Source of the DNA: Pseudonocardia sp.
GTDB lineage: Bacteria; Actinomycetota; Actinomycetes; Mycobacteriales; Pseudonocardiaceae
Assembly (NCBI RefSeq): GCF_025465255.1
Contig: NZ_JAODNI010000144.1
Location: 1-38,370 of the forward strand
Length of the DNA stretch: 38,370 nucleotides
Direction of reading: 5' to 3'
The first letter of the stretch is position 1. Each line of letters starts with the position of its first letter. Shown here piece by piece: positions 11,315-19,656 of the stretch. The notes below the pieces were generated by a model. The model saw only the letters and a list, made by a program, of their open reading frames with translations, was not told the origin of the DNA and did no database searches. Position numbers and translations under genes: made by a program.

Positions 11315-11414
11315 TGTCGTCGAGCACGTAGCAGCGCCGGCCGTCGGGGGTTCAACCCGCGAGCACCCGGCGGAGGGCGTTGCCCCACCCCCCGTCGCAC
11401 GATCCGGCGCGCGG

Positions 11415-11420
11415 TAGCGT
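11415..11420 (+). promoter_or_regulatory. -10 element of the crotonase gene
   Basis: TAGCGT fits the actinobacterial TANNNT -10 pattern and lies about 44 bases ahead of the GTG start, leaving room for the GGGGAGG ribosome site at 11447-11453. No -35 is evident. Confidence 0.35.
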
Positions 11421-11463
11421 CGCCGCGGTCGGCCAGGGTGGCCGGCGGGGAGGCGTGCGAACT

Positions 11464-12264
11464 GTGCTGAGCGACGGGAATCTGGCGGACACCGGCGTCA
11501 CGCTCGAGGTGGACGGCCCGCGGGCGACCGTGTCCCTGGTGCGCCCGGACACGCTCAACGCGCAGAGCCCGCGGATGTGGGACGCGCTGCGCCGCGTCGG
11601 TGACTCCATGCCGGAGGACGTGCGCGTCGTCGTGGTCCGGGGCGAGGGCCGGGCGTTCTCCGCCGGGCTGGACCGGCGCCTGTTCACCGTCCCGCCGGGG
11701 GAGACCGTCGACGGCATGCCCGGCATCACGAGCCTCGCCGGCATGGCCGACGACGAGGCGGACGCGACGATCGCCTCCTTCCAGGCCGGGTTCTCCTGGC
11801 TGCGCGATCCCGCCCGGGTCACCGTCGCCGCCGTCCAGGGCCACGCCATCGGCGGCGGTTTCCAGCTCGCGCTGGCCTGCGACCTGCGCGTCGTCGCGGA
11901 AGACGTGCAGTTCTGCATGGCCGAACCCACCCTGGGCATCGTGCCCGACCTGGGTGGCACCTTCCCGCTCGTCCGTGCCGTCGGGTACGCCCGCGCCGTC
12001 GAGATCTGCCTGAGCGGCCGGCGGATCGGCGCGGACGAGGCCCTGGCGATCGGCCTCGCGCAGCGCGTGGTCCCGGTGGGGGAGCTGGACAAGGCCGTCG
12101 ACGAGCTGGTGGCCACGCTCGTCACCGCTCCCGCCGGGGCGGCGCGGGAGACCCTCGGCCTGCTCTCCGGCGTCGCGGACGGGATCGACCCCGCCGGCGC
12201 CCTGGCCGCCGAGCGCGCCGCCCAGCTGCGCCGCCTCCGCTCGCTGGCCGCCGGCGAAGGCTGA
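11464..12264 (+). CDS. Enoyl-CoA hydratase/isomerase (crotonase) family protein
   Basis: A 266-aa crotonase-fold enzyme acting on an acyl-CoA thioester. Oxyanion-hole elements are FSAGLDRRLF and HAIGGGFQLALACD. In the standard hydratase, glutamates occupy the GGGCE and GQPE positions; here the first is Gln (GGGFQ) while the second is kept (FCMAEPTLGIVPDLGG). One-glutamate members are often isomerases or other crotonases, so hydratase activity should not be assumed. The start GTG 11464 is chosen because GGGGAGG lies ten bases upstream; GTG 11455 is too close to it. It sits where M. tuberculosis has an echA-type gene nearby, but the sequence is not obviously the same orthologue. Confidence 0.88.
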   Translation: MLSDGNLADTGVTLEVDGPRATVSLVRPDTLNAQSPRMWDALRRVGDSMPEDVRVVVVRGEGRAFSAGLDRRLFTVPPGETVDGMPGITSLAGMADDEADATIASFQAGFSWLRDPARVTVAAVQGHAIGGGFQLALACDLRVVAEDVQFCMAEPTLGIVPDLGGTFPLVRAVGYARAVEICLSGRRIGADEALAIGLAQRVVPVGELDKAVDELVATLVTAPAGAARETLGLLSGVADGIDPAGALAAERAAQLRRLRSLAAGEG

Positions 12265-12354
12265 GCCTCCGCCAGCAGGGGTGTGGGGGTCGGTGGGCGC
12301 GGCCGACGGCGTCGGGTGACGATGAGGGGCCTACCGTCGTCGCAGGAGTCGCCC

Positions 12355-14295
12355 GTGGACCGGCCATTCACGATCATGCGCGGGGTCACCCGTGCCGCCG
12401 ACGCGCCGCGATCGGTCGCCAAGGGCACGATCCCGCGCATCTGGCGCTTCGCCGCGCCCTACCGGTCCTGGCTGCTCGCGTTCCTGCTGCTCACCACGCT
12501 GACCGCGGTGATCGGCGTCCTCACGCCGGTCCTGGCCGGCCGGGTCGTCAACGTGATCGTCGCGGGCGGGCCGGACGCCGCCCGCACGGCGATCACGATC
12601 GCCCTCGCCATCGCCGGGCTCGCCGTCGGCGAGGCCGTGATCGGGCTGGGCACGCGATGGTTCTCCTCCCGGGTCGGGGAGGGGCTGATCGTCGACCTGC
12701 GCACGGCCGTCTTCACCCACGTGCAGCGGATGCCGATCGCGTTCTTCACCCGCACCCGCACCGGGGCGCTGGTCAGCAGGCTCAACAACGACGTCATCGG
12801 CGCCCAGTCCGCGATCACCACGACCCTGGCCAGCGTGCTCAGCAACGTCATCCAGCTGACGCTCGCCCTGGCCGTGATGATCGGGCTCGCCTGGCAGGTG
12901 ACCATCCTCGCGCTGGTCCTGCTCCCCATCTTCGTGCTGCCCGCGCGCCGGATGGGCCGCCGGATCGCGGACCTGCGGCGGGACTCCGCGGACCTCAACG
13001 CCTCGATGAGCACGCAGATGACCGAGCGGTTCTCCGCGGCCGGGGCGACGCTGGTCAAGCTGTTCGGGCGGCCCGCCCAGGAGGCCCGCGAGTTCGAGGT
13101 CACCGCGCTGCGGGTGCGCGACATCGGGGTCCGGACGGCGATGGTCTCCCGGGTGTTCGTGACGTCTCTGTCGCTGGTGTCCGCGCTGGCCCAGGCGCTC
13201 GTCTACGGGCTCGGCGGCTGGCTCGCGGTCACCGGGCGGATCGAGGCGGGCACGGTCGTCACCCTCGCGCTGCTGCTCACCCGGCTCTACACACCGATGA
13301 CGGCGCTGGCCAACGCCCGGGTCGACGTGATGACCGCGCTGGTCGCCTTCGAGCGCGTCTTCGAGGTGCTGGACCTCGAGCCCATGATCCAGGACAAGCC
13401 GGACGCCCTGGAGCTGCCGGCCGGGCCCGTCGACGTCCGGCTGCGCGACGTGCACTTCTCCTACCCGACCGCCGAGCAGGTGTCGCTGGCCTCGCTCGAG
13501 GACGTCGCGGTCCTGGACCAGCGGGCGCCCGGCGAGGTGCTGCACGGGATCGACCTGCGGGTCGGGGCGGGGGAGCTGCTCGCGCTCGTCGGCCCGTCCG
13601 GGGCGGGGAAGTCCACGATCGCGTCGCTGGTCCCGCGGCTCTACGACGTCGGCTCCGGGGCCGTCGAGCTGGGCGGCATCGACGTCAGGGACCTCACCGC
13701 CGCGTCCGTGCGCGGCACCGTCGGCGTGGTCACCCAGGACGGCCACCTCTTCCACGACACCATCGCCGCGAACCTGCGCTACGCCGCGCCCGACGCGACG
13801 GACGCCGAGCTGCGCGAGGCCCTGGTCCGGGCCCGGCTCGGCGAGCTGCTCGACTCCCTTCCCGACGGGTTCGCCACGGTGGTGGGGGAGCGCGGCTACC
13901 GGCTCTCCGGCGGCGAGCGGCAGCGGCTGACGATCGCCCGGCTGCTGCTCGCGAAGCCGCGGGTGGTGATCCTCGACGAGGCGACCGCGCACCTGGACTC
14001 GGAGTCCGAGGCCGCTGTGCAGGCCGCCCTGGTGGAGGCGCTGGTGGGCCGCACCGCGATCGTCATCGCGCACCGGCTGTCGACGATCCGGGCCGCGAAC
14101 CGGATCGCGGTGATCGAGGCGGGTCGGGTCGTCGAGCAGGGCACGCATGCCGAGCTGCTCACCGCGGAGGGCCGGTACGCGGCCCTGCACCGCACCCAGT
14201 TCGCGGACCAGGAGCCGGAACCCCTCGCGCCCGTCGACGCCTGCCCGATCCTGGGCTGCGACCACCGTCACGAGCTGCCGCACGGGATTCGCTGA
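12355..14295 (+). CDS. ABC exporter half-transporter (fused permease-ATPase)
   Basis: About 646 aa: an N-terminal six-helix ABC exporter domain (starting near IWRFAAPYRSWLLAFLL, with GALVSRLNNDVIGAQSAI in an intracellular loop) and a C-terminal nucleotide-binding domain with Walker A GPSGAGKST, LSGGERQRLTIARLL, ILDEATAHLD and the H-loop AHRLST. It is of the MsbA/multidrug type and should work as a dimer; the substrate is unknown. An insert before Walker A (ASLEDVAVLDQRAPGEVLHG) lengthens the usual strand. The C-terminus carries an unusual CPILGCDHRHELPHGIR tail. GTG 12355 is chosen because GGAG lies six bases upstream; ATG 12322 is possible but lacks a ribosome site. Confidence 0.9.
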   Translation: MDRPFTIMRGVTRAADAPRSVAKGTIPRIWRFAAPYRSWLLAFLLLTTLTAVIGVLTPVLAGRVVNVIVAGGPDAARTAITIALAIAGLAVGEAVIGLGTRWFSSRVGEGLIVDLRTAVFTHVQRMPIAFFTRTRTGALVSRLNNDVIGAQSAITTTLASVLSNVIQLTLALAVMIGLAWQVTILALVLLPIFVLPARRMGRRIADLRRDSADLNASMSTQMTERFSAAGATLVKLFGRPAQEAREFEVTALRVRDIGVRTAMVSRVFVTSLSLVSALAQALVYGLGGWLAVTGRIEAGTVVTLALLLTRLYTPMTALANARVDVMTALVAFERVFEVLDLEPMIQDKPDALELPAGPVDVRLRDVHFSYPTAEQVSLASLEDVAVLDQRAPGEVLHGIDLRVGAGELLALVGPSGAGKSTIASLVPRLYDVGSGAVELGGIDVRDLTAASVRGTVGVVTQDGHLFHDTIAANLRYAAPDATDAELREALVRARLGELLDSLPDGFATVVGERGYRLSGGERQRLTIARLLLAKPRVVILDEATAHLDSESEAAVQAALVEALVGRTAIVIAHRLSTIRAANRIAVIEAGRVVEQGTHAELLTAEGRYAALHRTQFADQEPEPLAPVDACPILGCDHRHELPHGIR

Positions 14296-14300
14296 CGAAT

Positions 14301-14335
14301 GCTTGTATCGTGCTAATGATTGTGCCGATACAAGC
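14301..14335. promoter_or_regulatory. Palindromic operator overlapping the MFS-marR promoter
   Basis: GCTTGTATCG (14301-14310) and CGATACAAGC (14326-14335) are perfect 10-bp inverted repeats with a 15-base spacer. Inside the spacer is TGCTAATGAT, resembling an extended -10. The site lies 14 bases before the MFS start, and the MarR gene follows the MFS gene. MarR-family repressors usually bind palindromes over their own promoter, so this is the likely operator. Confidence 0.75.
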
Positions 14336-14349
14336 TTCCTGAGGTGCCC

Positions 14350-15792
14350 ATGCCCGAGCTCGACCGCCGGCGGCGGCAGCTGGTGCTGATGATCTGTTGT
14401 TGCAGCCTGTTCGTCGTCGGGCTGGACAACACGATCGTCAACCTGGCGTTGCCCTCCATCCAGCGTGACCTCGACGCGTCGGTCACGTCCCTGCAGTGGA
14501 CGATCGACGCCTACACGCTGACCCTGGCGAGCCTGCTGATGCTCTCCGGCTCCACCGCGGACCGGATCGGCCGCCGCCGGGTCTTCCGGACCGGGCTGCT
14601 GCTGTTCAGCGCCGGCTCCCTGCTCTGCAGCATCGCGCCGAACGCGGGCGCGCTCGTCGGGTTCCGCGTGCTGCAGGCGATCGGCGGGTCGATGCTGAAC
14701 CCGGTCGCCATGTCGATCATCGTGAACGTGTTCACCGAACCCCGCGAGCGGGCCAGGGCCATCGGGATCTGGGGCGGGGTCACCGGGCTGAGCATGGCGG
14801 CCGGTCCTGTACTGGGCGGCCTGCTGGTCGACGCCGTGGGCTGGCGGTCCATCTTCTGGATCAACGTCCCGGTGGGCGTCGCGGCGATGATCCTCGCGGG
14901 CCGGTTCGTCCCGGAGTCCCGGGCGCCCCGCCCGCGTCGGCTCGATCCGGTCGGCCAGCTGCTGGTGATGGTGCTCCTCGGCGGGCTGACGTTCGCGATC
15001 ATCGAGGGACCGGTCCGGGGCTGGGGCTCGCCGCTGATCCTCGGTTGCCTCGCGGGCGCCGCGGTCGCGGCGGTGACGCTGGTGCCGTGGGAGTCCCGCC
15101 GGACGGATCCACTGATCGACCCCCGGTTCTTCCGGAGCGTCCCGTTCACCGGCGCCACGCTGATCGCGGTGTGCGCGTTCGCGTCGCTGGCCGGGTTCCT
15201 CTTCCTCAACGCCCTCTACCTGCAGTCGGTCCGCGGCTTCTCCGCGCTGCACGCCGGGCTGCTCACGCTGCCGATGGCGGCCCTCTGCGCGGTGCTGCCG
15301 CCGATCTCGGGGCGGATCGTCGGCGCGCGCGGCGGCCGGATCCCGCTCGTCCTCGGTGGCCTCGGGGTGACCCTGGGCGGCGCGTCGCTGCTGCCGCTGA
15401 CCTCGGACTACCCGCTCTGGCTGCTGGTGATCGGGTACCTGGCGTTCGGCGCCGGGTTCGGGCTGATCAACCCGCCGATCACCAACACCGCGGTGTCCGG
15501 CATGCCCGCCACGCAGGCCGGCGTCGCCTCGGCGGTCGCCTCGACGAGCCGGCAGGTGGGCGCGGCCCTGGGCGTCGCGATCATCGGCTCGGTCGTGACC
15601 TCCCGGGTCACCGGGCCGCTGGGGGCCGGGCTGGCCGGGGCGTCGCACGTCGGCTGGGCGATCGTCGTCGGCTGCGGGGTCGCGATCATGGTCCTGGGTC
15701 TGCTGACGACCACGCGGGCCGCCCGCCGGACCGCGGAGGAGACGGCGGCGACGTTCGAGCGGCCCCCGGCCCCGGCGATGGTGGCCCGATGA
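14350..15792 (+). CDS. MFS drug:H+ antiporter, DHA2 (EmrB/QacA) type
   Basis: A 480-aa membrane protein of the 14-helix DHA2 group, which exports drugs or other toxic molecules using the proton gradient. It shows the DHA2 motif LDNTIVNLALPSIQRDL in helix 1, WTIDAYTLTLASLLMLSG, motif A SGSTADRIGRRRVFRTG, and motif C GGVTGLSMAAGPVLGGLLVDAVGWRSIFWINVP (read as overlapping segments). ATG 14350 has GAGGTG just upstream. Its stop overlaps the marR start (ATGA), so the two genes are one operon under the palindromic operator. The substrate cannot be read from sequence. Confidence 0.93.
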   Translation: MPELDRRRRQLVLMICCCSLFVVGLDNTIVNLALPSIQRDLDASVTSLQWTIDAYTLTLASLLMLSGSTADRIGRRRVFRTGLLLFSAGSLLCSIAPNAGALVGFRVLQAIGGSMLNPVAMSIIVNVFTEPRERARAIGIWGGVTGLSMAAGPVLGGLLVDAVGWRSIFWINVPVGVAAMILAGRFVPESRAPRPRRLDPVGQLLVMVLLGGLTFAIIEGPVRGWGSPLILGCLAGAAVAAVTLVPWESRRTDPLIDPRFFRSVPFTGATLIAVCAFASLAGFLFLNALYLQSVRGFSALHAGLLTLPMAALCAVLPPISGRIVGARGGRIPLVLGGLGVTLGGASLLPLTSDYPLWLLVIGYLAFGAGFGLINPPITNTAVSGMPATQAGVASAVASTSRQVGAALGVAIIGSVVTSRVTGPLGAGLAGASHVGWAIVVGCGVAIMVLGLLTTTRAARRTAEETAATFERPPAPAMVAR

Positions 15793-16217
15793 GTGAGGAC
15801 GCCGCGGTCCGCGCCTGGCTCCGGATGCGCTCCCTGGTCCTGGACCGGCACGACCGCCGGCGCGAGGCCGCGGACGCACTCGGCCTGAGCTTCGTGCGGA
15901 TCAAGGCGCTGCGCCGGGTGGCGGAGACGCCGTCGACGCTCAGCGACCTGGCCGACGCGCTGGCCGTGGACCGGCCGTACGCCACCGTCGTCGTCGACGA
16001 GCTGCAGAAACGGGGCCTCGTCCGGCGGGAGCCGCATCCCGGGGACCGGCGGTGCAAGGTAGTCAGCGCCACGGAGGCCGGGCAGGAGGCGGCTGCCGTC
16101 GCGAGCGCGATCCTGGGCGAGCCGCCGCCCGGGGTCCGGGCGCTGCCGGAGGCGGACCTGGCCGAGCTGGACCGGATCCTGGGCGTGCTCGTTCAGGACC
16201 CGGAGCGGGCCCGGTAG
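15789..16217 (+). CDS. MarR-family transcriptional regulator
   Basis: A 142-aa winged-helix protein: STLSDLADALAVDRPYATVVVDELQKRGLVRREPHPGDRR is the helix-turn-helix and wing, ending in the family's HPxDRR wing arginine. The ATG overlaps the end of the MFS gene, so it is co-transcribed with it and most likely represses the operon until a ligand binds. The 3' end overlaps the end of the converging AraC gene by 25 bases. Confidence 0.9.
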   Translation: MSEDAAVRAWLRMRSLVLDRHDRRREAADALGLSFVRIKALRRVAETPSTLSDLADALAVDRPYATVVVDELQKRGLVRREPHPGDRRCKVVSATEAGQEAAAVASAILGEPPPGVRALPEADLAELDRILGVLVQDPERAR

Positions 16218-17158
16218 TCCGTCGGGGACAGCCCGTAGGTGCTCCGGAAGGCCCGGCTGAACCCGGGCAGGTCCGGGAAGCCCCAGCGCCGGGAGATGCC
16301 CGTGACCGAGTCCGTGGCGCGGCGCCGGTCGGCCAGCTCGCGGCGGCACCGTTCCAGGCGGAGCCTGCGGATGCGGCGGGTGACGGTCTCCCCGGTGCCC
16401 GCGAAGAGCCGGTGCAGCTGCCGGGTCGAGACGAAGTGCGCCCGCGCAATCGACACGGGGCCGAGCTCGGGGTCGGCGAGGTGCGCGTCGATGTGGTCGT
16501 GGATCCGGTGCAGCAGCGCGAGCTGCGGCGCGTCCGCGAACACGCACGGGTCGGACTGCTCGATCGCCAGCGTCGCGACCAGCTCGCCGACCTCGTCCGC
16601 CACCCGCACGGCACCGGCCGGGGTGAGCCGGGGCGGGGCGGTCAGCAGCCCCCGGAGCATCCCGCCGACGATTCCGGAGAACCCCTGCCGCCCCGCGAAG
16701 CGGACGGCGGTGACCGCGGCGGACTCGGCCGTGCTGAGCCCGACGGCCGCGCGTGGCCAGGTGAAGACGTCCAGCTCCCAGGCGCCGCCGAGGTTCCAGA
16801 CGAACGGGCGCCCCGTCTCGTAGACCGCGAAGTCCCCCTGGCTGAGCAGGGTCCGCCGGCCGTCCTGCTCGAGCACCCCGGTGCCGCGGCTGACCATGCC
16901 GATCTGCAGGAACTCGTGGGAGTCCGCGCCGGCCAGCGACGGCGTGCGCCGGCAGACCTGCGTCACCGAGCGGACCTCGGACACCTGCAGGTGGGCCACG
17001 GTGGCGCTGCGGACCGAACCGGAGAACGCGTCGGTGCCGCGGTCCGGGGCCATGTCCAGGGCCACGAAGTCGTGCCGGATGGCATCCCGCCACTCGTCGA
17101 AGCGCCGGGTCGCGCGCACGGTCGTGCCGCCCGGTGCCGATCCCGCTGCGAGGACCAC
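16193..17158 (-). CDS. AraC-family transcriptional regulator
   Basis: About 321 aa. The N-terminal half is an AraC-binding-like cupin domain (RRFDEWRDAIRHDFVALDMAP, SHEFLQIGMVSRGTGVLEQDGR, LSQGDFAVYETGRPF). The C-terminal 100 residues are a double helix-turn-helix, with HFVSTRQLHRLFAGTGETVTRRIRRLRLERCRREL and the second motif GFPDLPGFSRAFRSTYGLSPTDYR. GTG 17158 is preferred because GGGAGG lies eight bases upstream; a GTG at 17218 has no ribosome site. The gene diverges from the molybdopterin oxidoreductase across 210 bases, so that gene is the obvious candidate target. The ligand is unknown. Confidence 0.9.
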   Translation of the reverse strand: MVLAAGSAPGGTTVRATRRFDEWRDAIRHDFVALDMAPDRGTDAFSGSVRSATVAHLQVSEVRSVTQVCRRTPSLAGADSHEFLQIGMVSRGTGVLEQDGRRTLLSQGDFAVYETGRPFVWNLGGAWELDVFTWPRAAVGLSTAESAAVTAVRFAGRQGFSGIVGGMLRGLLTAPPRLTPAGAVRVADEVGELVATLAIEQSDPCVFADAPQLALLHRIHDHIDAHLADPELGPVSIARAHFVSTRQLHRLFAGTGETVTRRIRRLRLERCRRELADRRRATDSVTGISRRWGFPDLPGFSRAFRSTYGLSPTDYRARSGS

Positions 17159-17237
17159 GCCCCTCACCTCCCGGGTCTCGTCCGGCGTGATGCGAGCGAA
17201 CCATGCCGACGTTCGCACCGTGTTGCGCGCAGGTCAA

Positions 17238-17264
17238 CCGGTCGACACACGGCCCGTCCGGTCG
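17238..17264. promoter_or_regulatory. Direct repeats, possible AraC-type operator
   Basis: CCGGTCG occurs at 17238-17244 and 17258-17264, a 20-base period, in the region between the AraC gene and the oxidoreductase. AraC proteins commonly bind pairs of direct repeats spaced about two helical turns. Short and GC-rich, so chance is possible. Confidence 0.35.
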
Positions 17265-17368
17265 CTGGGCGGCAAGCACCCGGCGCGCGGAGCCAACGCG
17301 ACCGGCCCCGGACCGGCCGATCATGAGGACTCCCGGAAGCCACCACCGAGGTCCAGGAGTGCGCCCCC

Positions 17369-19510
17369 ATGACGCTTGCGGAGCTGCCGATCGTCGACCT
17401 GGAGGGCTCGGGGACGCGCCGGGCCATCTGCCCGCACGACTGCCCGGACGGCTGCTCGATGCTCGTGACGGTCGAGGACGGCCGGGCCATCGGGGTGCGG
17501 GGAGACCCCGACCACCCGTTCACCCGCGGGGGCCTGTGCGCGAAGGTCAACGACTACCAGGAGCGCGTCTACAGCCCGGAGCGGGTGACGACGCCGCTGC
17601 GCCGCGTCGGGCCCAAGGGATCCGGCCGGTTCGAGCCGATCACCTGGGACGACGCCGTCACCGAGGTCACCACCCGGTTCAAGGCCGTCGCCGCCGAGCA
17701 CGGCGCCGAGGCGATCATGCCGGTCAGCTACCTGGGCACCCAGGGCACGCTGAACGGCCTCAACGTCGGCGACCCGTTCTTCAACCGGCTCGGCGCCACC
17801 GTCACCGAGCGGACCTTCTGCGACTCCGGCGCGTCGACCGCGTACGTGATGAGCGTGGGCCCGACCGCGGGGGTCGACCCGGAGAGCCTCGTGCACTCCA
17901 GGTACATCGTGATCTGGGCCTGCAACATGGTCTCCACGAACCTGCACCTGTGGCCGTTCGTGCTGCAGGCGCAGCGCAACGGCGCGAAGGTCGTCGTGAT
18001 CGACCCGATGCGGCACCGGACCGCGAAGCGCGCCGACTGGCACATCCCGATCCGTCCCGGCACCGACGGCGCGCTGGCCATGGCGCTGATCCACGTGATC
18101 CTCACCGAGGGCCTCACGGACGCCGAGTACGTCGCGGAGCACACCGTCGGCGTCGAGGAGCTGGCCGAGCGGGTCGCGAACTGCACGCCCGAGTGGGCGT
18201 CGCAGGAGACCGGGATCCCGGCCGAGGACATCCGGACGCTGGCCCGGGAGTACGCCGCCGCACAGCCGGCGATGATCCGGATCGGGGTGGCGATCGAGCG
18301 GTCCTCCGGCGGTGGGCAGACCGTGCGCGCCATCTCGTGCCTGCCCGGGCTGGTCGGCGCCTGGCGCAACCCCGGCGGCGGGATCCTCGCCCTGCCGCTG
18401 TGGGCGTTCCCGGTGAACTGGGAGGGGCTCAGCCGGGTGGACCTGCGGCCCGAGGGCAGCACGACGCGGGTGGTGAACCAGTACCACCTCGGGCGCGCGC
18501 TGACCGGCGAGCTGGGACTCGAGACCCCCGTCGCGGCGCTGATGGTCTACAACGCCAACCCGGTGATCGTCTGCCCGGACCAGGAACGGCTGCTCGCCGG
18601 GCTCGCCCGCGAGGACCTGTTCACCGTGGTCAGCGAGCAGTTCATGACGGACACGGCGCTGTACGCGGACATCGTGCTGCCCGCGACGACCCAGCTGGAG
18701 CAGCTGGACGTCATGTTCTCCTGGGGGCACTTCTACATCGGGCTGAACCAGCCGTCGATCGCGCCGGTGGGGGAGGCCGTCAGCAACACCGAGCTGTTCC
18801 GGCGCCTCGCCGCCGGCATGGGCTTCGACGACGGGTGCTTCCGGGTCTCCGACGAGGACATGATCGAGCACGCCTTCGACTGGTCCGCGCCCGCGCTGGC
18901 CGGGATCACCCCGCAGAGCCTGGCCGAGACGGGCTGGGCGCGGCTGAACCTCCCGGACGCCGCGCACTACGCGCCGCACGCCGAGGGCGGGTTCCCGACG
19001 CCGTCGGGCAGGCACGAGTTCGCCTCCGCGGCGGCCGCCGGCGGGAACTTCGTGCTCCCGCTCTTCCGCCAGGGCTCGAACGAGTTCCAGCCCGGCGGCG
19101 TCGTCGACCCGTTGCCGCACTACATCCCGCCGCGGGCGTCGTCACCGGCCTACCCGCTCAGCCTGATCTCGCCCAAGTCGCACGCGTTCCTCAACTCGTC
19201 CTACGGCAACCTCGGCCCCCAGCAGCGGGTGCAGGGGGAACCGACGGCGGTCGTGCACCCGGTCGACGCGACCGCCCGCGGGATCGGCGACGGTGACCTG
19301 ATCCGGGTGTTCAACGAGCGCGGCGAGTTCGTCGTGCGGGTCACGGTCAGCGACGAGGTCGCGGCCGGGGTGGTGCTGGCGTCGATGGGTGGCTGGCGGG
19401 CCCAGGCCAAGGGGCCGAGCACCGTGAACGCCGTCAACCCGGTGGAGTTCGCGGACCTCGGCAACGCGCCGACCTTCTCGGACACGCGGGTGGAGGTGGC
19501 GCCCGCCTAG
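17369..19510 (+). CDS. Molybdopterin oxidoreductase with N-terminal [4Fe-4S] site
   Basis: A 713-aa enzyme of the DMSO-reductase/formate-dehydrogenase superfamily, carrying a bis-pterin-guanine-dinucleotide Mo (or W) cofactor. Cys21, Cys25, Cys29 and Cys57 (CPHDCPDGC then GGLCAKV) form the [4Fe-4S] site. The pterin domains are clear: IWACNMVSTN, VVIDPMRHRTAKRADWHIPIRPGTDGALA, MVYNANPVI, and the C-terminal dinucleotide-binding domain (LISPKSHAFLNSSYGN, VHPVDATARGIGDGDLIRVFNERGEF). Cys151 in RTFCDSGAS lies about where the metal ligand would be. No twin-arginine signal and no small electron-transfer subunits are present, so it is probably a cytoplasmic single subunit; the substrate is unknown. 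AGGAG precedes ATG 17369. Confidence 0.92.
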   Translation: MTLAELPIVDLEGSGTRRAICPHDCPDGCSMLVTVEDGRAIGVRGDPDHPFTRGGLCAKVNDYQERVYSPERVTTPLRRVGPKGSGRFEPITWDDAVTEVTTRFKAVAAEHGAEAIMPVSYLGTQGTLNGLNVGDPFFNRLGATVTERTFCDSGASTAYVMSVGPTAGVDPESLVHSRYIVIWACNMVSTNLHLWPFVLQAQRNGAKVVVIDPMRHRTAKRADWHIPIRPGTDGALAMALIHVILTEGLTDAEYVAEHTVGVEELAERVANCTPEWASQETGIPAEDIRTLAREYAAAQPAMIRIGVAIERSSGGGQTVRAISCLPGLVGAWRNPGGGILALPLWAFPVNWEGLSRVDLRPEGSTTRVVNQYHLGRALTGELGLETPVAALMVYNANPVIVCPDQERLLAGLAREDLFTVVSEQFMTDTALYADIVLPATTQLEQLDVMFSWGHFYIGLNQPSIAPVGEAVSNTELFRRLAAGMGFDDGCFRVSDEDMIEHAFDWSAPALAGITPQSLAETGWARLNLPDAAHYAPHAEGGFPTPSGRHEFASAAAAGGNFVLPLFRQGSNEFQPGGVVDPLPHYIPPRASSPAYPLSLISPKSHAFLNSSYGNLGPQQRVQGEPTAVVHPVDATARGIGDGDLIRVFNERGEFVVRVTVSDEVAAGVVLASMGGWRAQAKGPSTVNAVNPVEFADLGNAPTFSDTRVEVAPA

Positions 19511-19562
19511 GAGGGTGCTGCCTGGGCGCCGCGCAGCAGGACCGAGTCGTCCAGCACCCTCC
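19510..19562 (+). terminator. Hairpin after the oxidoreductase gene
   Basis: An 11-bp perfect stem (19510-19520 with 19552-19562) begins on the last base of the stop codon and encloses 31 bases. It may act with the stronger hairpin that follows. Confidence 0.55.
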
Positions 19563-19568
19563 CTGCCT

Positions 19569-19599
19569 CGGACCGGCCCCGCTCCCCGGGGCCGGTCCG
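19569..19599. terminator. Bidirectional terminator between oxidoreductase and acnR
   Basis: A 13-bp perfect GC stem (19569-19581 with 19587-19599) and a 5-base loop lie between converging genes. No U-tract on either side, as is usual in high-GC actinobacteria. Confidence 0.8.
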
Positions 19600-19656
19600 G
19601 GCCCGGGCCGCCGGAAATTGTCGGGGGGCAGTGGCAGCGTGCCCGGCATGAGGAGT

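Noticed and set aside
12331..15879. Very long - strand frame opposite the ABC exporter and MFS genes
   Set aside because: Low-complexity Arg/Asp/Gly sequence, antisense to two well-supported genes.
17159..17218. AraC start at GTG 17218
   Set aside because: No ribosome site, and the extra 20 residues precede the conserved domain; GTG 17158 has GGGAGG.
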